DNA of 43,315 bases from Roseiflexaceae bacterium (GTDB lineage: Bacteria > Chloroflexota > Chloroflexia > Chloroflexales > Roseiflexaceae). Shown piece by piece: positions 24,870-32,440 of the stretch. Positions within the stretch are counted from its first letter, which is position 1, and each line of letters starts with the position of its first letter. The position numbers and the translations under genes were made by a program. The notes under the pieces were generated by a model that was given only the letters and a program-made list of their open reading frames with translations, made no database searches and was not told where the DNA came from. Location of the stretch: the NCBI GenBank assembly GCA_947474225.1, contig CANJHS010000025.1, positions 1 to 43,315 on the forward strand, in the 5' to 3' direction.

Positions 24870-25799
24870 CTAGATGCGTGTACGCTGACACCACGCAACG
24901 GTCTCACGTATCGCGACGTCTGTTGGCGTAGGTACAAGTCCAAATGCAGCTTGTGCTTTGTGGGTGTCAACGACGAACGGTGCATTGAACTGATAGAGCA
25001 TTTCACGGAGCTCAGCGACATTTTTGTTGAAAAGCCCAAGAATCAGTGCTAATCCTCGATTGAGTGCAACTGATTTGACGGGTTTTTCGATTACTTGAGA
25101 AAGGAGTTGTACAAATGTTGCTTGGGTTATTGCTGGCGCAATCGGCGCAAACCACACCTGACCAAGTGCTGCCTCATTCGTACCGAGCGTCGCCATCAGT
25201 CGGCCAAAATCTTTGACGTACGAAAAGGTATGAAGCTGATCGAGTCGGCCCAGCAGATAGATGGGTTTCCCCTGTAGCGCAGGCACAATCGCGTTGTTTG
25301 TCATGTTCACATCGTATGGTCCAAAAAAGTCCGCTGCGCGCCCTTGCGCCACTTTGACAAGTCCTTGTGCATGCGCGGATTCAAGCTGCCGTTGCATTGC
25401 CAATCGCACTTGTCCTTTTCGAGAGGATGGATTACTGGGGCTGTCTTCTCGCAGTGTTCCCTGGAATGCACCATACCCGTACAGATTTTCGACAACCACG
25501 AGCCGTGTTTGGTTCGCGATTGCCGCATCAAGAACCGCTTGTTGTAACGACGAGAACGTGCTTGCCCATTCTGTATAAGCTGGAGCTACACAGAAGTACA
25601 CAGACGTAGCACCGCGTGTGATGACCGTGTTTTGTGCAGTATCACAAGCGTCACTCGTGATGAGCTCGACGTCATCCGGTTTATCGTACATCACACCAGA
25701 GCGATTAACCATACGCACACGAAGCCCTTTTTCGAGTAACGTGTAGGCGGTATAGCGACCAATTGGTCCTGTTCCAAACACCACATGCAATTCGCTCAT
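24870..25799 (-). CDS. Atypical SDR (NAD-dependent epimerase-like/NmrA-like)
   Basis: 309 aa from the ATG at 25799 (GGAAG upstream). Rossmann N-terminus VVFGTGPIGRYTAYTL, with acidic or basic residues RMVNRSG after strand 2 (NADP would fit the Arg). The segment VVVENLYGYGAF takes the place of the usual catalytic Tyr region, and no clear YxxxK is visible, as in atypical extended SDRs. Members include sugar epimerases and redox-sensing NmrA proteins; I cannot choose. It follows the unknown membrane protein gene by 23 bp. Confidence 0.8.
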   Translation of the reverse strand: MSELHVVFGTGPIGRYTAYTLLEKGLRVRMVNRSGVMYDKPDDVELITSDACDTAQNTVITRGATSVYFCVAPAYTEWASTFSSLQQAVLDAAIANQTRLVVVENLYGYGAFQGTLREDSPSNPSSRKGQVRLAMQRQLESAHAQGLVKVAQGRAADFFGPYDVNMTNNAIVPALQGKPIYLLGRLDQLHTFSYVKDFGRLMATLGTNEAALGQVWFAPIAPAITQATFVQLLSQVIEKPVKSVALNRGLALILGLFNKNVAELREMLYQFNAPFVVDTHKAQAAFGLVPTPTDVAIRETVAWCQRTRI

Positions 25800-25822
25800 A
25801 TCGCTTCCATGTACAAAGGTAG

Positions 25823-26776
25823 TTACACAGTTGTTTGTTTTGCTGACCCGCTGCGCACGATACTCCATGCGCCGACTAACACGACAGTGCCAATTGCCGC
25901 TGCACAACCGATGCTGAGGAGGTCAGGCGCAATAACTGACTGTCCGCGCCATGCTTGCCATATCAATAATCCAGTTCCTGCGGTATACGCAATCCCCAAA
26001 AGCTGGACGAGTTGCAAGTGTTGGGCAGAGGTGTTTCGGCGAAATAATCGCCCAGAAAGCAACAACAACGCAAACAGCGGCATCACTTGCAGTCCGTGGA
26101 GCCCTACAAAATGACCGACACGCAAATCACCGCCAACGGTGCTCCATCCCACAAAGGGCAAACCCGGCCCACCATCATCGACACCCACACTGTGTGCACC
26201 ATAGCTCGCTGGGGCTTTCTGATCCACCTGCATGGTATGCAGCTGTGATGGAGAAACATTGACAGATGTCATCAGCACGCCAGCAACCATTCCGACAACA
26301 GCGATGGCCAAGCCCCAACTGCAGGCAATTCGGATGACGGGCGAGAGTGTCTTTTGGAAGAGCACGACACACAAACAGATGATATTTGCCGTGGCCAATA
26401 TGCTGATGAATGTCGCCATGATGGAATAAATCGCTGTATCAAGCGGGGTACTGATGTTGTAATGGCTGATGGTGCCGCGTGCAGCTTGCAGCGTGATGAG
26501 GCTTGTTTCGATTATCAAAGAGGCTGCAATGATTCCAGCGGCTAGTTTGTACCAGCGTGAAGTCGTGGGCAAGAGCGTTGCAATCCAAGCAATACTCACA
26601 GCATAGATAACCGACGATATCTCAAATTTGAGGGGCTTGACCCACCCATTGACACCGGACAACTCAAAGGGATAGAGAACATACAACAGCGCGACAACGG
26701 GAATCATCACAGCATGCAGAATGCTAATACGCATTAAAAAGCGTTGGTGTTGCCAGAGCCGATGAAAGAGTGACAT
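25823..26776 (-). CDS. Unknown multi-helix membrane protein
   Basis: 317 aa with about eight or nine hydrophobic segments. I do not recognise a named family. A conserved-looking loop rich in Gly, Asp and His lies around residues 195-230 (GVDDGGPGLPFVGWSTVGGD then RVGHFVGLHGLQVMPL); such histidines in a membrane protein can bind metal or haem, but that is speculation. The early part WVKPLKFEISSVIYA is also distinctive. AAGGA five bases before the ATG. Part of the TetR cassette, 18 bp after the ABA4-like gene. Confidence 0.8.
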   Translation of the reverse strand: MSLFHRLWQHQRFLMRISILHAVMIPVVALLYVLYPFELSGVNGWVKPLKFEISSVIYAVSIAWIATLLPTTSRWYKLAAGIIAASLIIETSLITLQAARGTISHYNISTPLDTAIYSIMATFISILATANIICLCVVLFQKTLSPVIRIACSWGLAIAVVGMVAGVLMTSVNVSPSQLHTMQVDQKAPASYGAHSVGVDDGGPGLPFVGWSTVGGDLRVGHFVGLHGLQVMPLFALLLLSGRLFRRNTSAQHLQLVQLLGIAYTAGTGLLIWQAWRGQSVIAPDLLSIGCAAAIGTVVLVGAWSIVRSGSAKQTTV

Positions 26777-26794
26777 GACAATCCTTTCTACAAA

Positions 26795-27220
26795 TTAAAG
26801 TGAAAATGATCCGTGCCGCCACCGTCGTATGACGATATACAAGAGCAACCCAAATGGCCCAACCATAAAGACACACACCAGGATGAACGACGCAATCCAC
26901 CACGGAATACCCACATTCTGACTATCCTGATAGACCCATCGACCGGTCCACAAATCAAACACTAGGAAGTGAATCCACGCCGTCGTTGCACCCGACTGAC
27001 TGGAAAGGAGCGACATGATGTTGTCGAGTTGCGGACTCGCGAGCAAGGGGAGAAGCATGGTGATATTTGGAAGAACAAGAGAGCTATAGAGCAATGCAAT
27101 GGGAATAATGAATACGCTCGAAGCCATGATGCGCTTCGTCCAACTCCATGTAGGCATCGCAATCATCAGCATCCAAAACGGCAAAACCAACACGCTACTC
27201 AATGAAAAAATCTGCTCCAT
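26795..27220 (-). CDS. ABA4-like family membrane protein (DUF4281 type)
   Basis: 141 aa from the ATG at 27220 (AGG seven bases upstream, inside the tetR end). About four hydrophobic helices. Features resembling the ABA4/DUF4281 family: VLVLPFWMLMIAMPTWSWTKRIM at the start, then WIHFLVFDLWTGRWVYQDSQ and a final FMVGPFGLLLYIVIRRW. In plants ABA4 is needed for neoxanthin formation; bacterial members have no settled role. Starts 5 bp after the tetR stop, so it is co-transcribed with the regulator. Confidence 0.72.
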   Translation of the reverse strand: MEQIFSLSSVLVLPFWMLMIAMPTWSWTKRIMASSVFIIPIALLYSSLVLPNITMLLPLLASPQLDNIMSLLSSQSGATTAWIHFLVFDLWTGRWVYQDSQNVGIPWWIASFILVCVFMVGPFGLLLYIVIRRWRHGSFSL

Positions 27221-27224
27221 CTCT

Positions 27225-27857
27225 TTACCTTTCTTCTGCTGCTCGAGAAAATCCGCGTTGCCATGCATCAAGCGTCAAGCGAATGACGCTGTAGTCTACC
27301 GGCCCATTTCGCTGCATCGTTAGTGACAACATAGCAATACCATGCACCATTTGCCATCCAGACAAGGCAATCTGAAAAACCCCGTACGATGGAGTCACCT
27401 CAAAAAATCCAGCATCCACAAGTGCTTGGATATGTGTATGAATGACGTTGAATGCCGGGCTTCGCAATAATTGGTCCTGGTGTGATTCTTCGGTGTTGCG
27501 AGAGAGTTGTTTCCCCACCTTAGAAAACATCAACAGAAAATAATCGGGATTCGCTAAAGCAAATCGAACATATTGCACACCACATTCTCGTGCAGCCACA
27601 CGCGGATCAGATTCAGGCGGGTATTCAGTCAATGTTGCGGTTAATTTGCTGAAGCCTTCTGCGCAAACCTCCCCCAAAATGTCTTCTTTGTTTGCGTAAT
27701 ACTCATAAATACTGGCAGGACTGTAGTCGATAGCGTCGGCTATTCTGCGAATAGACAGCTCTGCTACTCCTTCGTGATGAATGATTTCAATGGCGCTTTT
27801 GATAATCGCTTGCCGAATGCGTACATTCCGTCGCGTGCGTGGTTTCCCGTTTTCCAT
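27225..27857 (-). CDS. TetR-family transcriptional regulator
   Basis: 210 aa from the ATG at 27857; the open frame reaches 28058 but that part spans the promoter. N-terminal helix-turn-helix about residues 10-55, with LSIRRIADAIDYSPASIYEYYANKEDIL typical of TetR. The C-terminal ligand domain has a TetR_C pattern (RVAARECGVQYVRFALANPDYFLLMF). First gene of a five-gene cassette ending with the P450. A promoter and a palindrome just upstream suggest autoregulation; the inducer is unknown. Confidence 0.93.
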   Translation of the reverse strand: MENGKPRTRRNVRIRQAIIKSAIEIIHHEGVAELSIRRIADAIDYSPASIYEYYANKEDILGEVCAEGFSKLTATLTEYPPESDPRVAARECGVQYVRFALANPDYFLLMFSKVGKQLSRNTEESHQDQLLRSPAFNVIHTHIQALVDAGFFEVTPSYGVFQIALSGWQMVHGIAMLSLTMQRNGPVDYSVIRLTLDAWQRGFSRAAEER

Positions 27858-27875
27858 TGACAACCTATCAATAAC

Positions 27876-27888
27876 TGAACAACGTTCA
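27876..27888. promoter_or_regulatory. Probable TetR operator
   Basis: Inverted repeat TGAAC-AAC-GTTCA, placed 3 bases downstream of the -10 box of the tetR promoter and 18 bases before the tetR start. Size, symmetry and position fit a TetR-family operator over the transcription start. Confidence 0.65.
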
Positions 27889-27891
27889 ATA

Positions 27892-27920
27892 AATATATCA
27901 GTGTTCGATTTTCTTGTCAA
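27892..27920 (-). promoter_or_regulatory. Sigma-70 promoter of the tetR cassette
   Basis: Minus strand: TTGACA (27920-27915), 17-base spacer, TATATT (27897-27892). The start would fall in the palindrome at 27876-27888. Confidence 0.82.
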
Positions 27921-28110
27921 TATGATGTTGTTGTTTATGTATGAATATCTGGAAGAACGAAAAATTGGCCTAATGTACTTTCTACTGAGGAAAAAATGTC
28001 TCTGTGATATCTCATCTTCTTCTGGGAGAAGTCCGTTCCAGAGCGCACAACTTATCACATCTATCTAAGAAACCACGTATATGTCTATATTTGTTTAAAG
28101 TTAAGTCAAC

Positions 28111-28147
28111 AAAAAAACGAGCCCCAGCGCAGTGCGCTGGGGCTCGT
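28111..28147 (-). terminator. Strong terminator after the arabinofuranosidase gene
   Basis: Transcript sense: 14-bp perfect stem (28134-28147 with 28117-28130), loop ACT, then seven T (28117 down to 28111; the first T shared with the stem). It starts 7 bases after the stop. The stretch 27921-28110 beyond it is A/T-rich and shows no gene. Confidence 0.95.
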
Positions 28148-28153
28148 TGCGAT

Positions 28154-29662
28154 TTACCCACGCATGTCGATAGCGGTTGATGAGAGCGGAGGAAGGGTAA
28201 TGGTTATTCCTTGAGATCCCGATTGGACAGGAATTTCACGTGAAGTAACAACGCCTGGATTTTTGTAGGTGTTATGGGCTTTCGGATCGGTTCCATAGAT
28301 CGATTCTGCGCGGACAGCTGTGACTGTGCCTTGACCATCGGCATAGGCAATGGTTACCGTGATGGACTGATCGAGACTGCGGTTCACCACAAAACACGCA
28401 CCGGTATTTGATGCAGCATCCCACGACGCAGAAACATCAAGCAATGGCACTTCACCAAACTTCGTGGTGTTGGAAGTTGCGACACTCACGAACGAATCGA
28501 GCGAAACACCTTTGGCCCGTGTCGCATGCATTTTGAATGCATAGTAGATACTCTGCAGGAGCATGGCGTCTTTTTTGGTCAAAATCGGCGCGATGACGTT
28601 GACCATTTGTGCCATACAGGCCATTTCGAGGACGTCACATTTACGCAAAAAGACGTTCATCCATTGCGAAACGACGAGGGCGTCTTCGAGGTTGTAGACT
28701 TCTTCGATGAGGTGTGGGCGTTCCGTCCATGAACCATCCATGTCGGAGTCGAGACGTGCTTTGTACCAGACGTTCCATTCGTCCCACGAGAGTTTGACCA
28801 TTTTGTCAGAACGTTTGAGTGCTTTGACGTAGCGAATCGTGGAAGCGAGGGTTTCGATGTACGCTTCGAAGTCAACTGCCAAAGCCAAAAAGGACGGGGT
28901 GTCATTGTTGTTATTGGTCGCATAGTAATGCATTGACAACACATCGACGAGATCGTAGCAGTGTTCGAGAATCGTTCGATCCCAGGTCGGGTAGGTGGGC
29001 ATGTCATTTGACGATGATCCTGCCAACACCAGTTTGATGGAGGGATCGTGCCATTTCATGATTTTGGCGGCTTCGCGGGCTTTTTTACCGTAATCGTCGG
29101 CATTGAGGTGGCCGATTTGCCACGGTCCATCCATCTCGTTACCCAGACACCACCAGGTGACGCCCCACGGTTCTTTACGACCGTTGGCAGCACGCATATC
29201 TGACCAATAGGTACCTGTTGGTGCATTGACATATTCGACATAGTTACCCGCAGACTGAATCGTCCCCGTGCCCAGGTTCACCCCGAGCATCGGTTCGGAA
29301 CCGAGGGACGCACAGTAATCCATGAATTCATGAGTCCCGAACTGGTTCGTCTCGGTCGACTTCCACGCGAGGTCACGTTTTTTGGGACGTTTATTTTTGG
29401 GGCCGATACCATCAGTCCACTCATAGCCACTCAAGAAGTTGCCACCGGGATAACGCATGATGGTCACACCCATATCACGCAGTGCATTGCGCACATCGAT
29501 GCGAATGCCATCAGCGTCTGCATGCGGTGAACCCGGTTCGTAGATGCCTTCGTAGACGCAACGACCCATATGCTCGATAAAACCACCGAAAATATTGGGG
29601 GAGATGGTACCAATAGTCCGTCGTCGATCCAGGGAAATACTGGCGGTGAGCTTCTCTGCCAT
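28154..29662 (-). CDS. abfA: Alpha-L-arabinofuranosidase, GH51
   Basis: 502 aa, the usual GH51 size, with no signal peptide, so intracellular. It removes arabinofuranose from arabino-oligosaccharides. TIM barrel with general acid/base E176 in WCLGNEMDG and nucleophile E295 in LSWDEWNVWY, plus ISPNIFGGFIEHMGR at the N-terminus and a C-terminal beta domain. GAGGAAG precedes the ATG. A TATGAT hexamer at 29708-29703 may be a -10 box but overlaps the region of the upstream terminator and has no good -35. No transporter or other arabinan gene is adjacent. Confidence 0.96.
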   Translation of the reverse strand: MAEKLTASISLDRRRTIGTISPNIFGGFIEHMGRCVYEGIYEPGSPHADADGIRIDVRNALRDMGVTIMRYPGGNFLSGYEWTDGIGPKNKRPKKRDLAWKSTETNQFGTHEFMDYCASLGSEPMLGVNLGTGTIQSAGNYVEYVNAPTGTYWSDMRAANGRKEPWGVTWWCLGNEMDGPWQIGHLNADDYGKKAREAAKIMKWHDPSIKLVLAGSSSNDMPTYPTWDRTILEHCYDLVDVLSMHYYATNNNNDTPSFLALAVDFEAYIETLASTIRYVKALKRSDKMVKLSWDEWNVWYKARLDSDMDGSWTERPHLIEEVYNLEDALVVSQWMNVFLRKCDVLEMACMAQMVNVIAPILTKKDAMLLQSIYYAFKMHATRAKGVSLDSFVSVATSNTTKFGEVPLLDVSASWDAASNTGACFVVNRSLDQSITVTIAYADGQGTVTAVRAESIYGTDPKAHNTYKNPGVVTSREIPVQSGSQGITITLPPLSSTAIDMRG

Positions 29663-29722
29663 GGTTGTCTTCCTCGACTCTATGAATGCGGGTGCGTGGC
29701 GCTATCATACCGCAATTTACAC

Positions 29723-29756
29723 AAAAAAACACCGCAGATTTTCATCTGCGGTGTTT
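29723..29756 (-). terminator. Terminator after the TspO-like gene
   Basis: Transcript sense: 13-bp perfect stem (29744-29756 with 29727-29739), loop GAAA, followed by a T run (29727-29723). It isolates the TspO-like gene from abfA. Confidence 0.92.
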
Positions 29757-29765
29757 CCGTGCATG

Positions 29766-30572
29766 CTACGCGACGGTTTGCTTTCGCATCAATCCGCTGA
29801 TACGGTCTGCAGCCCACCACAACGCGAGCACGATGGCCAGTGCTTGTGCGGCGTAGCTTGCAACGGTTACCAACAACGGTGCAGCCGGCATCAAGCCAGC
29901 ATTGAGGTAAATACCTTGTTTGACGCCGACGCCGTACAACGCCCAAGCGATGACCATGCCGTAGGCGGTGTCACGGCGCAGGACACGTTGTGAGACCGCG
30001 AGGAGTACCGCAACAACTACTAATCCAACAGCAGTCAGAATGGCGACATCGTCAGCTGGTTTTAGTCCATTATCAAAAAGAACGACAGTTGCGTTGACGA
30101 CGGTCGCGACGCTAATCCAACCAAGATAGATGCTGAACGGAACATCGACGCAGATACGCTCTGCAAGCCGGGAAGCCGGGATTTTCTTGAACACAATAAC
30201 GGTATAAATCAGCGTACCTAACAACACCAACATGATTGGAAGGGTAATTGCAACATGTTGGTAGTGCCAAAATACTAACCAGAGCGTATTTGCAACACTG
30301 CCGAGAACGAACCACCAACCAATGCTGCGCATCCGTGCATTTTCACGATTTTTGGGAAGTGCTTGCCAAACCGTGTATGCAATCAATCCGGTGTAAATGA
30401 TTCCCCAGACACTAAATACATACCCTGCTGGAACGAAGCGCACGAGAAAACTGTCAGAAAGTTCTGCGGTAGTTTTGTTGTTGAGTGGCAAAGTGGTCGC
30501 CAGAGAGTTAATCGTCAACGTGATAATGGTGACGATAATGATAGAAATTTGGCGAAAGATGTCTCGATTCAT
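29766..30572 (-). CDS. TspO/MBR-related tryptophan-rich membrane protein
   Basis: 268 aa from the ATG at 30572 (AGGAG five bases upstream); the frame opens at 30590 but lacks a site. About eight hydrophobic helices. The first part FVPAGYVFSVWGIIYTGLIAY and NTLWLVFWHY, then VDVPFSIYLGWISVATVVN, match the longer TspO-like tryptophan-rich sensory protein group. TspO proteins bind porphyrins or cholesterol-like ligands; the role of these longer forms is not settled. Follows the arginase-family gene by 24 bp and ends in a strong terminator. Confidence 0.78.
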   Translation of the reverse strand: MNRDIFRQISIIIVTIITLTINSLATTLPLNNKTTAELSDSFLVRFVPAGYVFSVWGIIYTGLIAYTVWQALPKNRENARMRSIGWWFVLGSVANTLWLVFWHYQHVAITLPIMLVLLGTLIYTVIVFKKIPASRLAERICVDVPFSIYLGWISVATVVNATVVLFDNGLKPADDVAILTAVGLVVVAVLLAVSQRVLRRDTAYGMVIAWALYGVGVKQGIYLNAGLMPAAPLLVTVASYAAQALAIVLALWWAADRISGLMRKQTVA

Positions 30573-30596
30573 ATATACTCCTATCGGCAAAAGTGC

Positions 30597-31451
30597 CTAA
30601 TAATTCCAAACTGACTTCATGGTGCGGATTAATTCAATCCCACTTGCAACGCTTGTTTCTGCCCCTGCACCGGTGTTCATAACCGACACGAGTGCTTGCG
30701 CAACGAGTTTATTGCCTGCGACCTCAGCAACCGTACGAATCGCTGCCTGCACCGTCGCCATGTCTGGACCGTTGGGTTCGGCCGTCATATGGTTTGGTAC
30801 ATAGCGTATATCGAGGATGTCTTCGTCGATGTGCAAATAAATGTAATCGCACTGTGGAACAAGGTGTTCCATGGCCGCCTTGAGGGCACCCGTCTCACAC
30901 GGTACAACGGTCACATCCGTAGATTCGATGAGTGTCCGTTCTTTGGGATCGAGATTTCGAACATCCACCATGACGATTCGTTCGGTAGGCAACGGCACAC
31001 TAATCCCCGCCTGCATACGCCACTGCGGGTGCGTCAATCCCGCACACACGGCCACAGGCATACCACCGAGCATGCCCGAAAGGGTGGTCTTGGAGGTGTT
31101 GAAATCTCCATGTGCGTCAAACCAGACCAACCCAATTCGTGCTTCTGCCCCGTGTGCGGCTTGCAATCCGCTAAACACTCCGGTTACATGGGTGCAATCT
31201 CCACCAATCATGAAGACGCGCTCGCCACGGCGCCGTGCTTGGGCAACATCAGCTGCAATGCGTGCGTTGTACATTCCGATATTGGTAGGAATATCAGCAT
31301 GCTCGGGAATTCCATCCATCGTTGGTGTTGTTGTTACCACAGGCGAGGTGCCCGTTGCAAAGACACCCGAAGCGATGAGTGCATCGACACTACGTTCATC
31401 GTTATGACAAGCTGTGGCATTCCGATAGCGTACACCAACAAGTGCGTACAT
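30597..31451 (-). CDS. Arginase/agmatinase-family protein with altered metal motif
   Basis: 284 aa ureohydrolase fold. Metal-binding motifs: GGDCTH (83-88), DAHGD (112-116) and HIDEDILD (207-214). In canonical arginases the first motif is GGDHS, so the His ligand is Cys86 here; such variants exist among arginase-family proteins and may alter metal or substrate. Substrate therefore left open (arginine, agmatine, guanidino acids or formiminoglutamate). A TATAAT near 31492 on the minus strand may be its -10. Divergent from the RhtA-like gene. Confidence 0.88.
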   Translation of the reverse strand: MYALVGVRYRNATACHNDERSVDALIASGVFATGTSPVVTTTPTMDGIPEHADIPTNIGMYNARIAADVAQARRRGERVFMIGGDCTHVTGVFSGLQAAHGAEARIGLVWFDAHGDFNTSKTTLSGMLGGMPVAVCAGLTHPQWRMQAGISVPLPTERIVMVDVRNLDPKERTLIESTDVTVVPCETGALKAAMEHLVPQCDYIYLHIDEDILDIRYVPNHMTAEPNGPDMATVQAAIRTVAEVAGNKLVAQALVSVMNTGAGAETSVASGIELIRTMKSVWNY

Positions 31452-31567
31452 ACCTTTTCCTTTTCACTTTCAAAGCAAACCGCTATACTGAATTATACGC
31501 TCTTTTTTAGATTTGTTCATATTTTGCAAAGATATCGCACAATATTGGTAAAGAATCCGAGGAAAAG

Positions 31568-32440
31568 ATGCAGTCCAACCAAGGGTTAGCGATACTGAAC
31601 AAGATTCCTGCGCCACTCGTGGTTCTTGCATCGGTATTGTCGGTACAATTCGGTGCTGCGTTGGCACGCGGTTTGTTTCCCATCATTGGACCTGCCGGTA
31701 CCGTCTTGCTGCGGCTCACCGTAGCCATTTTGTGTCTCGGGGTTATGTTGCGACCGCATGTATGGAAAATTCTGTGTTCCCACCCCACACTCATGTGTAG
31801 TTTTGGTGTGAGTATTAGTTTATCGACGGTCTTCTTTTATATTGCCGTGTCACGGATTCCCCTCGGCGTCGCAATAGCGATTGAATTCATTGGTCCACTT
31901 ATCGTGGCTTTGTGGAGCAGTCGTCGGCTGATCGAACGCATGTGGGTCCTAATCGCAGCTGGGAGCATACTCTTACTCGTGCCAGATATTGGCACTGCAT
32001 TGGACATTTATGGAGTGGGAGCAGCATTAGTAGCGGCATCCTTTTGGGGCTGGTACATCGTGTTGGCGCCCAAAGTGGCCGCAGTTGCGGATGAATATGA
32101 TGGATTAGTGACTGCCCTGTGTGTCGCCTGGGTGATACTCCTCATTCCTGGGGTATATCAAGGCGGTCTTCGTTTATTAGATATTTCAGTGTTGTGGCAA
32201 AGCCTCATTATGGGTATCATGGCTGCAGTGATCCCATTCACGTTTGACTTCAATGCACTCAAACGACTTCCCGCTCGGGTATATGGTGTACTGGTGTGTA
32301 GCGAACCCATTGTAGGCGCACTCATCGGATACGTCGTCTTGCATGAACGACTGACCCTGGCTACCATTTGTGCAATTGTCGGTGTCACCGTCGCCTCTGT
32401 TGGCGCGACACTCACCCATCAGGAGGTACCACATGAGTAA
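31568..32440 (+). CDS. EamA-family exporter, RhtA-like
   Basis: 290 aa, ten predicted membrane helices in two EamA repeats. SVQFGAALARGLFPIIGPAGTVLLRL at the N-terminus and RIPLGVAIAIEFIGPLIVAL, KRLPARVYGVLVCSEPIVGALIGY later resemble RhtA (YbiF), the threonine/homoserine exporter. Substrate inferred as an amino acid or related metabolite. GAGG five bases before the ATG. First gene of a tight plus-strand operon with amidase, M20 peptidase, GNAT and WecE-type aminotransferase; overlaps the amidase by 8 bp. Confidence 0.85.
   Translation: MQSNQGLAILNKIPAPLVVLASVLSVQFGAALARGLFPIIGPAGTVLLRLTVAILCLGVMLRPHVWKILCSHPTLMCSFGVSISLSTVFFYIAVSRIPLGVAIAIEFIGPLIVALWSSRRLIERMWVLIAAGSILLLVPDIGTALDIYGVGAALVAASFWGWYIVLAPKVAAVADEYDGLVTALCVAWVILLIPGVYQGGLRLLDISVLWQSLIMGIMAAVIPFTFDFNALKRLPARVYGVLVCSEPIVGALIGYVVLHERLTLATICAIVGVTVASVGATLTHQEVPHE

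Noticed and set aside
27858..28058. Long N-terminus of the TetR protein
   Set aside because: It would place the promoter and operator inside the gene; the ATG at 27857 gives a normal TetR length.
30696..31589. Plus-strand 297-aa frame opposite the arginase-family gene
   Set aside because: It is a shadow of the minus-strand gene, Cys/His-rich and without family features.
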